From NCBI GenBank assembly GCA_030686995.1, contig CM060691.1:88099055-88163054 (forward strand): 64,000 nt of DNA. Reading direction: 5' to 3'. The position numbers and the translations under genes were made by a program. Position 1 is the first letter of the stretch, and the number at the start of each line of letters is the position of its first letter. This document shows positions 34,757 through 45,395 of the stretch, piece by piece. The DNA comes from Artemisia argyi (lineage: Eukaryota; Streptophyta; Magnoliopsida; Asterales; Asteraceae). The notes under the pieces are model-generated. The model was given only the letters and a program-made list of their open reading frames with translations, was not told the origin of the DNA and ran no database searches.

Positions 34757-36025
34757 ATGACGCAAGCCGCCATCCGCAAACTGGTAAAGGACAGTGTCAA
34801 TGCAGCACTTATCACGGAACGAGCAGCCATAGCTGCAGCAGCTGCCGAAGCCACCACAGCTGCAGCAGCCGCTGATGCTGCAGCAGCCAAAGAAGCCGCC
34901 ACTGCTGTGGAAGCTACTATAGCTGCAGAAGCGGCCAGAATTGCCAGTCTTAACCTTGGAGGACCGAACTCAACTACCCCTCCGGTGACCAATGTTACTA
35001 CAGTACCAATGGGTTGCTCGTTCATTTCCTACTTGAAATGTGAACCCATCAAATTCAAGGGTACTGAAGGAGCTGTAGGTCTGACCCGCTGGTTTGAAAA
35101 GGCGGAGTCGGTGTTCTTGGTTAGTAAATGTACCGAGGGGGATGAAGTTCAGTATGCCACGAGTACTCTGTTGAATGAGGCGTTGTCCTGGTGGAACTCA
35201 ATTGCTCAACCCATGGGCATTGAGAATGCCTACAAAATTACTTGGGCTAATTTGAAACAAATGATGATCAAGGAATACTGTCCTCGCAGTGAGATGCAAA
35301 AGTCGGAGGTTAAATTCTGGGATCATACGGTTAAGGGAAATGATATCATAACCTACAATCGTCAATTCCAAGAATTGAGGATACTTTGTCCCACAATGGT
35401 TTCCACAAAGGAAAAATTGTTGGAAAGGTATATCTGGGGACTTCCATCAAGCATACAAGGGCATGTAACTTCGGCAAATCCAAAGGAACTTGATAAAGCT
35501 ATGCGGATGTCCCGCAGCCTCATGGACCAAGTGGTACGAATGACAGAAACCCGAAAGCAAAACAACCTCAACACCAACAACAACACCAACAACGCCAACA
35601 ATACTAATAACCCCAACAATTCCAACTACAGTAACAACAATAACAATAGGAACAACAACAACAAGCGACCATGGGATGGTAACCATGGAAGTAACAACAA
35701 CAACCAAACTCAAAACAACAACCAGCAAAACAAAAGACAAGAGACCGCAAAGGCTTATGTGGCTGCACCAACTAGAGGCGCAGGATATACCGGGAATGCT
35801 CCACTATGCAATAAGTGTAACTTCCATCACTCAGGTCCTTGCCCGGCTAAGTGTCGCAACTGTCAGAACACTGGACACCTTGCCAGAGATTGTAGAATCA
35901 AGGATGTAGCTACCGGTAGCAACACACAACCGATAGTTATATGCTTCGGGTGTGGAGAAAGTGGACATTACAAGAACCGATGTCCCCAAAACCAAGGTCA
36001 ACAAGTTGAAGACAACCAAGGTTGA
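34757..36025 (+). CDS. gag: Element B gag
   Basis: The open frame extends back to an ATG at 34625, but homology with element A starts near 34727 where the ATG is now ATT. The next ATG is 34757 (MTQAAIRKL), giving 422 residues. After about 15 residues comes an alanine-rich helix of about 45 residues. Then the Gag domain (LTRWFEKAESVF, ALSWWNS, ITWANLKQMM), an Asn-rich linker, and knuckles CRNCQNTGHLARDC and CFGCGESGHYKNRC, preceded by a degenerate CNKC...C motif. It is open throughout, ending at TGA 36023-36025 where element A reads on into protease. The stop looks like CGA to TGA. Confidence 0.85.
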   Translation: MTQAAIRKLVKDSVNAALITERAAIAAAAAEATTAAAAADAAAAKEAATAVEATIAAEAARIASLNLGGPNSTTPPVTNVTTVPMGCSFISYLKCEPIKFKGTEGAVGLTRWFEKAESVFLVSKCTEGDEVQYATSTLLNEALSWWNSIAQPMGIENAYKITWANLKQMMIKEYCPRSEMQKSEVKFWDHTVKGNDIITYNRQFQELRILCPTMVSTKEKLLERYIWGLPSSIQGHVTSANPKELDKAMRMSRSLMDQVVRMTETRKQNNLNTNNNTNNANNTNNPNNSNYSNNNNNRNNNNKRPWDGNHGSNNNNQTQNNNQQNKRQETAKAYVAAPTRGAGYTGNAPLCNKCNFHHSGPCPAKCRNCQNTGHLARDCRIKDVATGSNTQPIVICFGCGESGHYKNRCPQNQGQQVEDNQG

Positions 36026-36903
36026 GCATATATGATAAGAGGAGAAGGAGCTTATCAGAATCTCAACAACACTACAGAACGATGAAGTTTAGAAATTAGC
36101 AGTCATGTTTATTTATGCACTATGTTGTACTACGTGTATCCCTAGTAATGGGAGTTTTTATGACTTAAGAATATTTAATGTTCAATAAACGACTCTTTGT
36201 GATAATTCTTATCTATTGTACTTTCTATTTCCAAATCAATTTGACTAATTAGTAGACTATTACCATTCTATAAAATTTACTCAGTTATCCTATAAACCAT
36301 TCCACAAATATTACTTCAAGCTATTTTGTTATCACTTTATTGTTTCACATCATTTTACTCCAAGATATTCTACCACCATCTTAGAAAAATCACTTCGTTG
36401 ATACCACCCTATAAATCAATATCATGCCTTCATTTCCAACTTTCATCACAAACCACTAAATCTCAACATACCAAAATAAAGAACACAAACCTTCTTAACC
36501 TTCTCACCATCATCATTTTCACAACCCTTAATCCCACAAGCTCACTTTCTAATCTTGATGCACTTTTAAAGCTCAATTCATCCTTAGTTACACCACAAGC
36601 AACCTCATCAGCTTTACAAAATTATATACCATGTAAAACTTTTAAGAAACACAATACTACGTAACTAAACCGAACATCACATTATCGGTCCTAAATTATA
36701 CATAGCCTGATCACCTATGTCTAATTCAGGAGGGATCATGTTATGCTGGGAGCAGTCACCCGTATGTTTTCTTAGAAAGAAACTTCTCATAAGTAACCTC
36801 ATACTACGCCATACACTGAAACGACAAATCAAACTACATCACTCTAATCCTCATAAGTAACCACACCTCTTCATCGACATCACTCCAATGTATAACACAC
36901 ATA
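36026..36903 (+). other. Post-gag remnant of element B
   Basis: The first 60 bases still read as the few residues that follow the second knuckle in gypsy polyproteins (AYMIRGEGAYQN). After that nothing resembles protease or pol. The rest is A/T-rich with no supported gene. Confidence 0.6.
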
Positions 36904-36940
36904 GAACTTCGGGACGAAGTTCCCCGTAAGGGGTAGAGAC
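36904..36940 (+). other. Hairpin and polypurine tract before the 3' LTR of element B
   Basis: GAACTTCG / CGAAGTTC with loop GGA at 36904-36922, then CCCGTAAGGGGTAGAGAC to the LTR at 36941. Confidence 0.8.
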
Positions 36941-38595
36941 TGTAACAATTCGCAATTTCAGGTTAACTTTTATTCCCGAAAATTTCACTATTCACAATTT
37001 ACTATTCACTTTTTACTATTCACTTTTTTTACTATTCACTTTTCGCTATTCATCTCAGAAATTTTTATTTCATATTCTCGTAAGTTAAACTATTTTAACG
37101 ATAATCCGAGAGTTTGACGCTCGTCGGATCATTTCTGCAAAAATCACAAAGCCGTGTCCGAGATTTACTTTTAGGTTTAAACGTCCCGAAGTTCATGGCT
37201 AGGCCATGGCGAAATGACCATACCAACTTACAAAGGCGTAAACATGAAACAATGAATTAGGCGATAACTTGAACAAACAATTTGGATCTACTTCACTTAA
37301 AAGGGAAACATGAGATATTACCAAGAGAAAATGGTCATTCAAGACTTACGAAACTACCCCTAATAACAATCTTCATGTACAAATAAACTTTCCTAAGTTT
37401 ATTCAAATATCGGACATGTAACTTTTCGGATCGAAACTTATATCTATATATTTTATCAACTACTACAATAGTAGGGAGCCTCATGTGAGGAGTTCATTAT
37501 GTAAGCCGTCGAGATGAGTTGTGGATTTACGAGTTAAAGTGTCCTGGCTCCTCGAACGCTTACTAACATGACTTCTGAATTATGTCGGCCCGAACGGTAG
37601 TAAACGATATACCAAAACATACATGTTTCATGAATCTTTCTTTCAAAGACTTATACTATACATCATACCACATCATGGACTAAATGCAAGATATATATAT
37701 AGGCACTACTTCATATTCTTTACTCCGAACCTAAGTCGCAACATTCTATTATAGGTTGCTCGTAGAAACCTTCGCGATTCGACCATTACATTCACTACTC
37801 ACTACATAACTTAAGGTGAGTTCGTAGCCCCACTTTCTATTGTTTAACTATTTTACAAACCCATGGGGGGAATACATGCTATTATTTTTCTACTCGAACA
37901 CAATGCTTTCTACTGTATGCTATCCGACTATGTTTTATTGTCACTAAGTAACGATTGCCATGTTCGAAGTCCCTATATCATGAACCATTAGTCACTACCT
38001 TTAGTGAGCGCGAATATTGTGAATAGATCTATTGGGATTGACGGATCCCATTTGTGTTGAACAACGATGAGTTCACACAAATGCACTATATTTGAGATTT
38101 AGCGGTATAATGGCAAAAGTACCTTGATAGGGCTTCTATAATGCCAATTTTGTTGGTTCGATGTTAATGTTTTGGTTGCATGAGCTTAGTGAAATAAATA
38201 ACGATTTTGTTTTCTAACTATGAGTGTGAGTCTATAGCTCACACTACGACATATTGTGTTCAAACGATTTAACTAAACTCTATGAATTCCACTCAACCTT
38301 TGTGTTGACCTCTCAAGCATGTATTTCAGGTTCATGACGATCAAGGATGGTACGGAAGGGCACGGATACTCAAGAGGGCTATAAATTTTATTATCATTCA
38401 AAAACTCATTTAATGTAAATTGTAAACATGGAACCATCTGGGACGTCATTTTGTAATCTCTGATATTTATATAATTTCAATGATAAATCTTTTAAAACGA
38501 CTCAATTGGAGTTCGTTTTCTATTATTGTGACTATTGTGCCGTCCAGTAACACCCAGTTCGAATTCCGCTGCATCAATGAATTGGGGGTGTTACA
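36941..38595 (+). repeat. 3' LTR of element B, with 1.5-kb deletion
   Basis: 1655 bp. Identical in layout to the 5' LTR but lacks 30781-32269 of it, with CGAAGT inserted at the junction (37187-37192). The loss removes the TATA box and most of the leader. Outside the deletion it differs from the 5' LTR at roughly one site per 130 bp by eye. Confidence 0.92.
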
Positions 38596-38600
38596 TAAAC

Positions 38601-38979
38601 ATTACATTTCATAAACCTATGATTATTCACCAACATTCGTGTTGACCGTTTTCGCAATGTATTTTCAGGTAACTAAGGCATCATCATATTACATGCATGG
38701 AGTCACATTAGGGTGTGCCAGGGATGACGCACTACATTTTGGATTTTTCATGCACTTGTGTAAATTATCGTTTGACATTTCTTGAACTTGTTTTCTGTAA
38801 ACGTTTCAACCTTTGGGGACCTATGTTTTGTAGCACTGGATGCTTTTATATAAATCAAACGATATGTATTTTCCAAATGACACTTTAGGTCGTTCAATAT
38901 TTCCTTGTTATGGTGCTATGACAGTTACACCCCCAGGCATTCCATTCCGCTGCAAGTCAGGTAAATTGGGGGTGTGACA
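38601..38979 (+). repeat. 3' LTR of element A, part 2
   Basis: Resumes at ATTACATTTC, matching about 4444-4822 of the 5' LTR. Ends GGGTGTGACA, followed by the AAATG duplication at 38980-38984. Confidence 0.93.
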
Positions 38980-38984
38980 AAATG

Positions 38985-39752
38985 CTTAAGAAATTTGGCC
39001 TAGAAGACTCAAAACCCATGAAAACACCCATGTCTACGGAGGTAAAGCTCACAAAGGACGATGAAGGTGAGTCCGTAGATAACACCAAGTATAGAGGAAT
39101 GATAGGTAGTTTACTATACTTGACGGCAAGTAGACCCGATATCATGTTTAGTGTCTGCCTTTGTGCCCGTTTTCAAGAGGATCCCAAAACCTCTCACCTA
39201 GAAGCGGTTAAGCGTATCTTCCGATACGTTAAAGGCACTATACACTTAGGATTATGGTATCCTAAGGAATCCGGCATAGAAACCATTGTCTATGCGGATT
39301 CGGATCATGCGGGAGACTACGTAGATAGAAAGAGCACTAGCGGTATTTGCACATTTATGGTATGTTGTCTAACGTCTTGGTTTTCGAAGAAGCAAACCGC
39401 TCTTGCTATTTCTACAACCGAAGCCGAATATGTAAGCGCCGGAAAGGCATGTCAACAAGCACTATGGATGAAACAAGCTCTCGTAGACTATGACATTAGG
39501 TTAGAAAATGTCCCCATTATGTGCGATAACAAAGGTGCAATAGATTTAAGTAAAAATCTGGTGCAACACTCTAGGACTAAACACATAGAAATACGTCACC
39601 ATTTTCTTAGGGATAATGTACAAAAAGGAAATATATCTATAGAAAAGGTTGCATCGGAAGACAACATTGTGGATATATTCACAAAATCCCTTAAGCGTGA
39701 ATTATTCAACCACTTGCGTTTAGGATTAGGAATGATGGAACAAGTTGACTAA
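38985..39752 (+). pseudogene. pol: Element D pol, second part: RT end and RNase H
   Basis: Continues in frame from 1787. Contains the end of the RT connection (KYRGMIGSLLYL, TASRPDIMFSV) and copia RNase H (YADSDHAGD, DRKSTSGICTF, STTEAEYVSAG, CDNKGAIDLS, HSRTKHIEIRHHFLRD). This half has no stop before the natural TAA at 39750-39752. It is called a pseudogene only because the first half is broken and the two are now separated by 37 kb. Confidence 0.9.
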
Positions 39753-40482
39753 ATTATATTGAATTAATTCAAATTTATACTTGCATGAATTTTTTTTTTT
39801 TTTTTTTTCATTTCACCTTTTCTGAGTCTAGGAATCTATTTCGCACAAAATTAAAGATTGAGAAGATTCATTTTCTTTGCATAAACCTTTTTGTAAAACT
39901 CAATCAATTCTTTCTAAAAATTATTCTCACAATCTAGGAATCACATGAAGATCATCTTCCTTGCATTGTTGACAAAGTGTAAAAAATATTGTCTTTCAAA
40001 ATCATGCATAAACTCACACATAAATTGTCAAGGTATATAATCTAATATATGTCTTTGACATTCATGATCGAGCAAAAATTGAATCAAGGAGATCATTTGG
40101 ATTGTTTCTTAGGATCGTTATTTCGTTGTGCATCTAGGAGTCGAAACAATCACAACTCCACATTTGTTGCATATAGACACTCACTAGGACAAATTCCTTA
40201 ATAATGATGTCATCTTGATCCATCACTAGCTTTTCACTCACTAATTGCCTTTGCCTTTTATCTAAGATAGGTGCCTTAGGAAACTTAAGTGTGCTTGCCT
40301 TTACTTACCTCCTATTGCTTATTATGTGTTGATTATGTGTCCTCTTGCATGCATGCCATATCTTAATTAGATTAGATTCTATATTGCCTAAGAGAATTGA
40401 ACTTGCTTGAACTCTAATCCAAACACATAACCTTTCTGAAAATTTTCTGCCAAAAACCCAATTTTGGCAACCTGGAAATCAC
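39753..40482 (+). other. Noncoding spacer after pol, element D
   Basis: No gene. It holds a run of about 20 T at 39790-39809 and otherwise ordinary A/T-rich sequence leading to the palindromic block. Confidence 0.6.
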
Positions 40483-40567
40483 CAGATGGGCGGCCCCCTT
40501 AATTATGTAAGGCGGCCCCCTTAATTATTAAGGGGACCGCCCCCTAATTAAGGGGACCGACCATCTG
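40483..40567 (+). repeat. GC-rich palindromic block, internal copy (element D)
   Basis: GGCGGCCCCCTTAATT occurs twice, followed by two inverted copies around AAGGGGACCG. Outer arms CAGATGG / CCATCTG close the 85-bp block. A related block lies in the LTR at 42165-42238, also ahead of a TATA-like box. Confidence 0.8.
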
Positions 40568-40697
40568 ATGGTCGGGTTTACAGAATCTTTTCTGCTTTTT
40601 AGCCCATTTCAACCTACATTTCCCAATTTTAACCAACACACTTTGTCCCAATCTTCCAAACAAACCTTATCCATCCTTAAACACACAAATCTTACAC

Positions 40698-40705
40698 TAT
40701 AAATA
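40698..40705 (+). promoter_or_regulatory. Possible internal TATA box before the third ORF, element D
   Basis: TATAAATA, 42 bp before the ATG of the third ORF and 131 bp after the palindromic block. The layout recalls the LTR promoter, but transcription from here is not shown. Confidence 0.35.
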
Positions 40706-40739
40706 TCCCCAATCCTCAAAACTATCCATTCATCCCATC

Positions 40740-41372
40740 ATGAACTCTCCAAACAAACCAAAATCAAAAGCCTCAAGGCTAGCAAGGATGACGAAAAAAC
40801 CCGTTTGGCGAAGAAAAAGCCCTCGAAATAAATCCATCATAACCAATGAGATTGGAAGTCATTCAACACCTCCAACTTCTTACTTCCCAAACTTTACCTC
40901 AAACCCACAAGGTCATTCATTTGATCCTCTTTACAAACCATACAACATTGGCTAACCATCTTCCTACAATTCCAACTACACAAATCCAACACATCCATAC
41001 CAAACCTATGATCCTCTTCACATTGCCACGGAAAAGCAAAAGTTCCGTGATGAAATAAACCAAATCAATGATCTTAGTGATCTCCTTGCTATGCATCTTG
41101 CACAACGCAACAAAGGGCAACCTCCATCATCACCCTATGCAAATTGCCTTCCCCACTCTCTCAATTTGGATCAAGTTACCAACCACACTCACTTTTGCCC
41201 TTGTTGCATATTCCTTCAAAAACAAATCCTCTACTTGAGTGAAGATATTTCTTGGATTGAATATCTTCTCACTCGTAATCATCTAATACCACCCTTAACA
41301 CGATACAACATCGTGAGATCCACCTCTTCCGCTCCATACTCCACCCCATATCCCTCTCAATCAAACATCTAA
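40740..41372 (+). pseudogene. Third ORF of element D, in the position of the Sirevirus env-like ORF
   Basis: About 210 codons in one frame, broken by TAA 40953-40955. It starts MNSPNKPKSKASRLARM with a basic N-terminus, then a Pro/Ser/Tyr/Asn-rich part. A helical stretch follows (EKQKFRDEINQINDLSDLLAMHLAQ), then a segment CPCCIFLQKQILYLSEDISW. No membrane segment is obvious, so env-like here refers to position only. The stop could be CAA to TAA. It may be a truncated relative of a longer ORF. Confidence 0.55.
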
Positions 41373-41658
41373 GCCTTATGCTTATGTTTCCATTCAAGCA
41401 AATAACACAATCAACTATGAGTTTCAAGCAAGTCCAAGTGCTTCTTTAGGCTATATAGGACTATGTTCTTCCTTTTGTTTTATTATGATTAATATGCCTT
41501 AAGCATATTAAATATTGTAATGTTTTCTATGATGCTTGAATGAATCTATTTTTATAACTATTGCTTTGCATATATATATATATATATGTGCCTTGTTCTT
41601 TTCTAATATTTTGTGTAGCCAAGACTTCCATAGCTCATTCCTTTGATGCTCTCAAATG

Positions 41659-41806
41659 AGGGGGAGTTTACATCAAGGGGGAGCATTTACCTTTTTGATT
41701 TTACAAAAAGGGGGAGAAGAGAATGTTAAACTCTAAATTCTTGTCTAAAAATTATGTTTTAGACCTCATGAGTTTAAGGGTTTGTAATGATCAAAAAGGG
41801 GGAGAT
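41659..41806 (+). other. Polypurine tract cluster before the 3' LTR of element D
   Basis: Four GGGGGAG tracts: two close together from 41659, one near 41710 (AAAGGGGGAGAAGAG) and the last directly before the LTR (AAAAAGGGGGAGAT). Multiplied purine tracts are a described feature of Sireviruses. Confidence 0.75.
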
Positions 41807-42954
41807 TGTTGACATAAATAATGTCTTAAAACATTGTTAGCATATTAACAATGTCTCTATGCTTTGATAATTACAAAGCATAAACTCATTAATCTAAAAC
41901 TTATGACATAAACAAGTTTTTGGTGCTTAATACTTGTCTTTGCTTCCATATCACTTAAGGTATGAATAAACAAAGAGTTTACTACATTTCATGATCAAAG
42001 GAAATTTTATATTAATACATAACATTATATAAAATGATTTTAACATTTTATATATATTTGTAAATCATTTTTGGTATAGCTTTATTAAACCACAAAAATA
42101 TGATTTCAAATTTCCAACCAAAAAGGGCAAATTTTATCCAGAAAAACTTTTGAAACGTTCAGGAGGGCGGCCCCCTTAATTTTACTAGGCGGCCCCCTTA
42201 ATCATTAAGGGGACCGGCCTACAATTAAGGGGACCGGCACACTCCAGAACAGTATTTTCCCCCCTTTAAATACTGATTCATCCCTCAGATTTTTTCTCAC
42301 CTTTTGCACTTCTAAAGTTTCTGATCTAGATCTATTTCTCTATTCTCTCATCCTTTGATCATAAGTGTATATATTCTTTGTTTCAAAGTGATCCAATTTC
42401 CATCCTCTCAAGTGCAAGAGAAGAATACTTCTATCTTCCTAGACAAGAAGTATTACAACTTGTTGTGATCTCCACATCCAAGTTGTTGGTATATCATCAA
42501 GATTATTTACATATTCTTTGTGAAGATTGTTGTGAATATTTGCTTGTAGATAGTTGTGTTAGATATAGATTGTGTGATTAGTTGATGTGTAAATTGGTGT
42601 GTATATTGGTGTGTAAATTGGTGTGTAAGGTTTTCTCCGCCATAAGGGAGCTTGGTGATATAGTGAAGAAAACTCTCGAGTTAGGTGCTCGGGGAGTGGA
42701 GTAGGGTAAGGAAGGTGTCCTTGTAGCCGAACCACTATAAATCTCTTGTCTCGCGGTTCGATCTTTCCATCTCTTACTTATTTCATTACTTTTCATTGTT
42801 ATATATTTCGTATTGATATTTGTTTGTATTGTGCAATACTTGAGATCACATATTATCGAATCTAAGTTTTAAAAATTAAGTAAACATTAAAACTCTTTTT
42901 ACAACTAATTAAAAAGACGTAAAACTATTCAACCCCCCCTTCTAGTTTTCCACA
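41807..42954 (+). repeat. 3' LTR of element D
   Basis: About 1148 bp, TGTTGACATAA to TTTTCCACA. The start is set by the last purine tract; the end is placed at a CA after CCCCCCCTTCTAG and is less certain. Contains the palindromic block 42165-42238, a TATA-like TTTAAATA at 42265-42272, and a pair of TGTGTAAATTGG repeats near 42590. Confidence 0.7.
42165..42238 (+). promoter_or_regulatory. GC-rich palindromic block in the LTR of element D
   Basis: GGCGGCCCCCTTAAT twice, then two inverted AAGGGGACCGG copies, ending 26 bp before TTTAAATA. Palindromic motifs upstream of the LTR TATA box are described in Sireviruses. This is the LTR counterpart of 40483-40567. Confidence 0.7.
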
Positions 42955-44808
42955 TATATCGATGCACATATTGAGGGGGAGCAAATGGTTTGTGAAAAAG
43001 GATCTTTAGCATCTCATTTGAGCGAGACTCAGACTTCACCAATGTATTGACGAAGCAATAATTGTCATGAATCGAAAGGTCTAGTCCTGGACGGGTAATA
43101 ATTTCAAGCTGGTCTAACCAGTGATGTAAGCGTGTCTCGAAAAGGACTTGTCTGAGTAGAATGTACCATTTCCAGAAACCTTTGGGGAATCTGATTGGGC
43201 CGGGTAATAACTTCAAGCTAGTCTAACTAGTGATGTAAGCGTGTCTCGAATGCCCGTTCATATTTACTTTAGGACGATCAATTCAAAAAGTGCAACTCTT
43301 CCCGACATGTGCAAATTTTCAAATCAAAACATATGTGCACATGTTAAGGGGGAGCATTTGAAAATGACAAAACTCTCAATGTGTTAACAAAATGTGTTTC
43401 TTAATCATAAACACGTTGAGAGAATTTTCAATGATTTGGTGTATGGCAACATAGGATAGTCATGAAGTTATAAGGTGGCTAAGGTTAGGAAAATCGTCCT
43501 ATGATCCGCCAGAGCCGGAGGGACCTACCCATGGAAAATACCAAATAGATAGTATTAGAAAGTCCATAGGTATGATTATGAGAAAAGGAGAAATGTGAGA
43601 ATGGAGAAAGAAGGGGTTGAAGAATTAAAAAGAAATGAAATTAGAAAGGGTGAAAAGAAGTAGCCCTCCAATTATTCAACTTTAGGGCAGAAACCGGGTT
43701 CAATTCATAATCTACTGATTGTTGCTAAGGCGACATTGGTATTGAAGACAAGACGTCATGGACCCAGTGACGCACTGCACTAAACCTTCTAGCCACTCAA
43801 GTTCTCTTAAAAGAACTTGTTTCATTCTCACGGGGAACTGGTGTAATCTATCAACTTACCTCTTAGAGATGGTTGATATTGAAACAGGAGACCTCTCCCT
43901 AATCTCCGCATAGGAAAACCAAATGCACTTATTGAGTCTAGAGCCTCGAGATGCATACCAAGATCTCATAGGAACACGTGCTACTTCTACCCTGGTTGTT
44001 CAACATTAAGGACACCAGTGGTAAACTTATGAGTCCTACGCAGATCTTAGCAATCTGCCAGAACATTTATGAGGGAAGTTACTATTGTAACTCCCAGTGA
44101 TTGAATGGAAATTCCTGCCAGGGTCAACATCAAGCAGCCCTGAAAGTAGGTCACTTAGGTAATTCCTTGTGGATTACGCTTAGTGGTCACGATGGTTACA
44201 AACGGTCAATAGTCGTGGAGTGATCTCCAGTGACTCACCCAATCGTTGATCTACTTAGGTAGATCGTGTGAATCCTTTTAGGGTTTGCCGATTGGGAACG
44301 GTCTTGGTAAGGGTTAGAAGGAGTCTTCACACTATGCTGTTGACAATCTCTAATTCCAAACCTATAAGCACCGGACGATTTATTGCTAACTGTTTGCCTG
44401 CATGAAATTTTGACGATTGTTGTCGATTGCAGAAAGATGCTGATCCATCACCACATGCTCGCACTTCAACATCAGTATCTAAGAAATCATGATCATTGAT
44501 TGGGCCTCATCTATGCTTTCACAACTCTGATGCAAAAGATCATGATCCAGAAAAGTGTGAGCATGTCAACTGAAAGATGTTCAAATCACATGGAGACATT
44601 ACTACTCAAAGATGACTTGCAGATACTCATTTGGATGATGAACTCGAAGTAATGCCAAAGATCATCCAACTCACTGAACAAGTCATCTAGAGTCTGCTGC
44701 TGAATGTATAAAGACATGTTTGAAGAATCAAAGTCTACGAGCTACAAGATTTCAAGGATGCAAGAATTCTGTACTTATCTTCTGGGGTGACCTCCCTTAG
44801 GGGGAGAT
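42955..44808 (+). mobile_element. 3' noncoding part of copia element G
   Basis: No ORF I can support. GGGGGAG tracts occur at about 42975, 43350 and 44799, the last one abutting the LTR at 44809. A 50-bp direct repeat is present (about 43088-43140 and 43200-43250, containing GTGATGTAAGCGTGTCTCG). Read as the post-pol region of a copia element into which D inserted; the 5' part of G would lie left of the window. Confidence 0.5.
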
Positions 44809-45189
44809 TGTTAGGAATACGATTATTCAGTTAAAGACTCGGTCATCCCAAGTATTGCTAAGCATTACGTAGCTCGTAGAATTATCGTTATTATAGTTAG
44901 TACGTAGTTTATTAGTAGTTAATATATGTAAATAGTATTCGTAGAGTGGGTCGGGTCTTTACCCTCTGTCAGCTCACTCTACAGCTCGTTTCATGGAGCA
45001 CCAAGTATTGTAGTATAAATACCCTCTCCCACCCAAGGGAGAGGGTTGGACCTTTCATTACAAGCTAATACATTTCTAGTTTCTCTCAAGGCTCCCAACT
45101 CTTTCTCTCTCTAATTTCTCTCTCTAAAACTACACTAGTTGATCCATACATGCAACACCATACGAGCTTATGATTATGTATATTCTACA
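44809..45189 (+). repeat. 3' LTR of copia element G
   Basis: About 381 bp, TGTTAGGAATACG to ATTCTACA, preceded by TTAGGGGGAGAT. TATA box TATAAAT at 45014-45020. A perfect 10-bp hairpin ACCCTCTCCC / GGGAGAGGGT lies at 45021-45046, then CT-rich tracts. The size and layout fit a small copia LTR. The right boundary is inferred because an unrelated reading frame (element F) starts there. Confidence 0.65.
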
Positions 45190-45395
45190 TTGAGCAATAC
45201 CGCCTCCTTTCTAATATAGAAAAAGAACACAAACAAGCAGCTTACTGTAGGAATGATGAGGATAGACGTAGAGGAGTAGAGTATGTGATGAATAGGATGC
45301 TTGGTTTCTACAAAGAATGCTTGCAATTAGGTCCGGAATACAAAACTGGCTTAGAAGATGACCTAGAGAGTGAAACCAACAATGAGTTCACGTAG
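45189..45395 (+). pseudogene. C-terminal ORF fragment of element F
   Basis: About 68 codons in one frame, from IEQYRLLSNI to SETNNEFT, ending TAG then TAA. Its 5' part is cut off by the LTR of G. Highly charged, no domain recognised. The identical tandem stops and 3' noncoding sequence follow the ORF of E1, but the protein sequence upstream is different. Confidence 0.5.

Larger units (their letters stand above)
30536..38595 (+). mobile_element. Gag-only gypsy element B inserted in the 3' LTR of A
   Basis: 8060 bp, from TGTAACAATTC to GGGTGTTACA. Flanked by CAAAC (30531-30535) and TAAAC (38596-38600), one base apart. The target in A's other LTR reads CAAAC, so the right copy has changed C to T. 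Internal region of 3268 bp: initiator-Met PBS, an acidic ORF, gag, then a short unidentified stretch and the purine tract. Protease, RT, RNase H and integrase are absent. This matches the described class of terminal-repeat retrotransposons with a gag domain (TR-GAG). Confidence 0.9.
1788..38979 (+). mobile_element. Gypsy element A (chromovirus, Tekay/Del-like), host of C and B
   Basis: A Ty3/gypsy element, about 12.3 kb once C (9191-26058) and B (30536-38595) are subtracted. Structure: 5' LTR 1788-4822, initiator-Met PBS, extra ORF, gag, protease, RT, RNase H, integrase with a C-terminal chromodomain-like segment, purine tract, then 3' LTR in two parts (27866-30535 and 38601-38979). Gypsy order is shown by integrase following RNase H. 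Flanked by AAATG duplications. By eye the LTRs differ by about 1-2 percent, which suggests an insertion of moderate age. Confidence 0.92.
1..42954 (+). mobile_element. Copia element D (Sirevirus-like), 5' truncated by the window, split by element A
   Basis: A Ty1/copia LTR retrotransposon visible from the pre-integrase zinc motif to its 3' LTR. Its own sequence is 1-1787 and 38985-42954; 1788-38979 is the inserted element A and 38980-38984 is the second copy of the AAATG target duplication. Domain order IN-RT-RNase H is the copia order. A third ORF after pol, several GGGGGAG tracts before the 3' LTR, and GC-rich palindromes in the LTR match what is described for Sireviruses (Maximus/SIRE lineage). 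The 5' LTR and gag lie outside the window, so D's own target duplication cannot be checked. Confidence 0.85.

Noticed and set aside
36326..36664. A 112-codon ORF after gag of element B
   Set aside because: Low-complexity, Leu/Ser/Thr/Asn-rich, no similarity to protease or pol, and no support beyond its length.
42955..44808. A possible host gene between the two copia LTRs
   Set aside because: No long ORF, no exon-like pattern, and several purine tracts leading to an LTR; better read as the noncoding end of a copia element.
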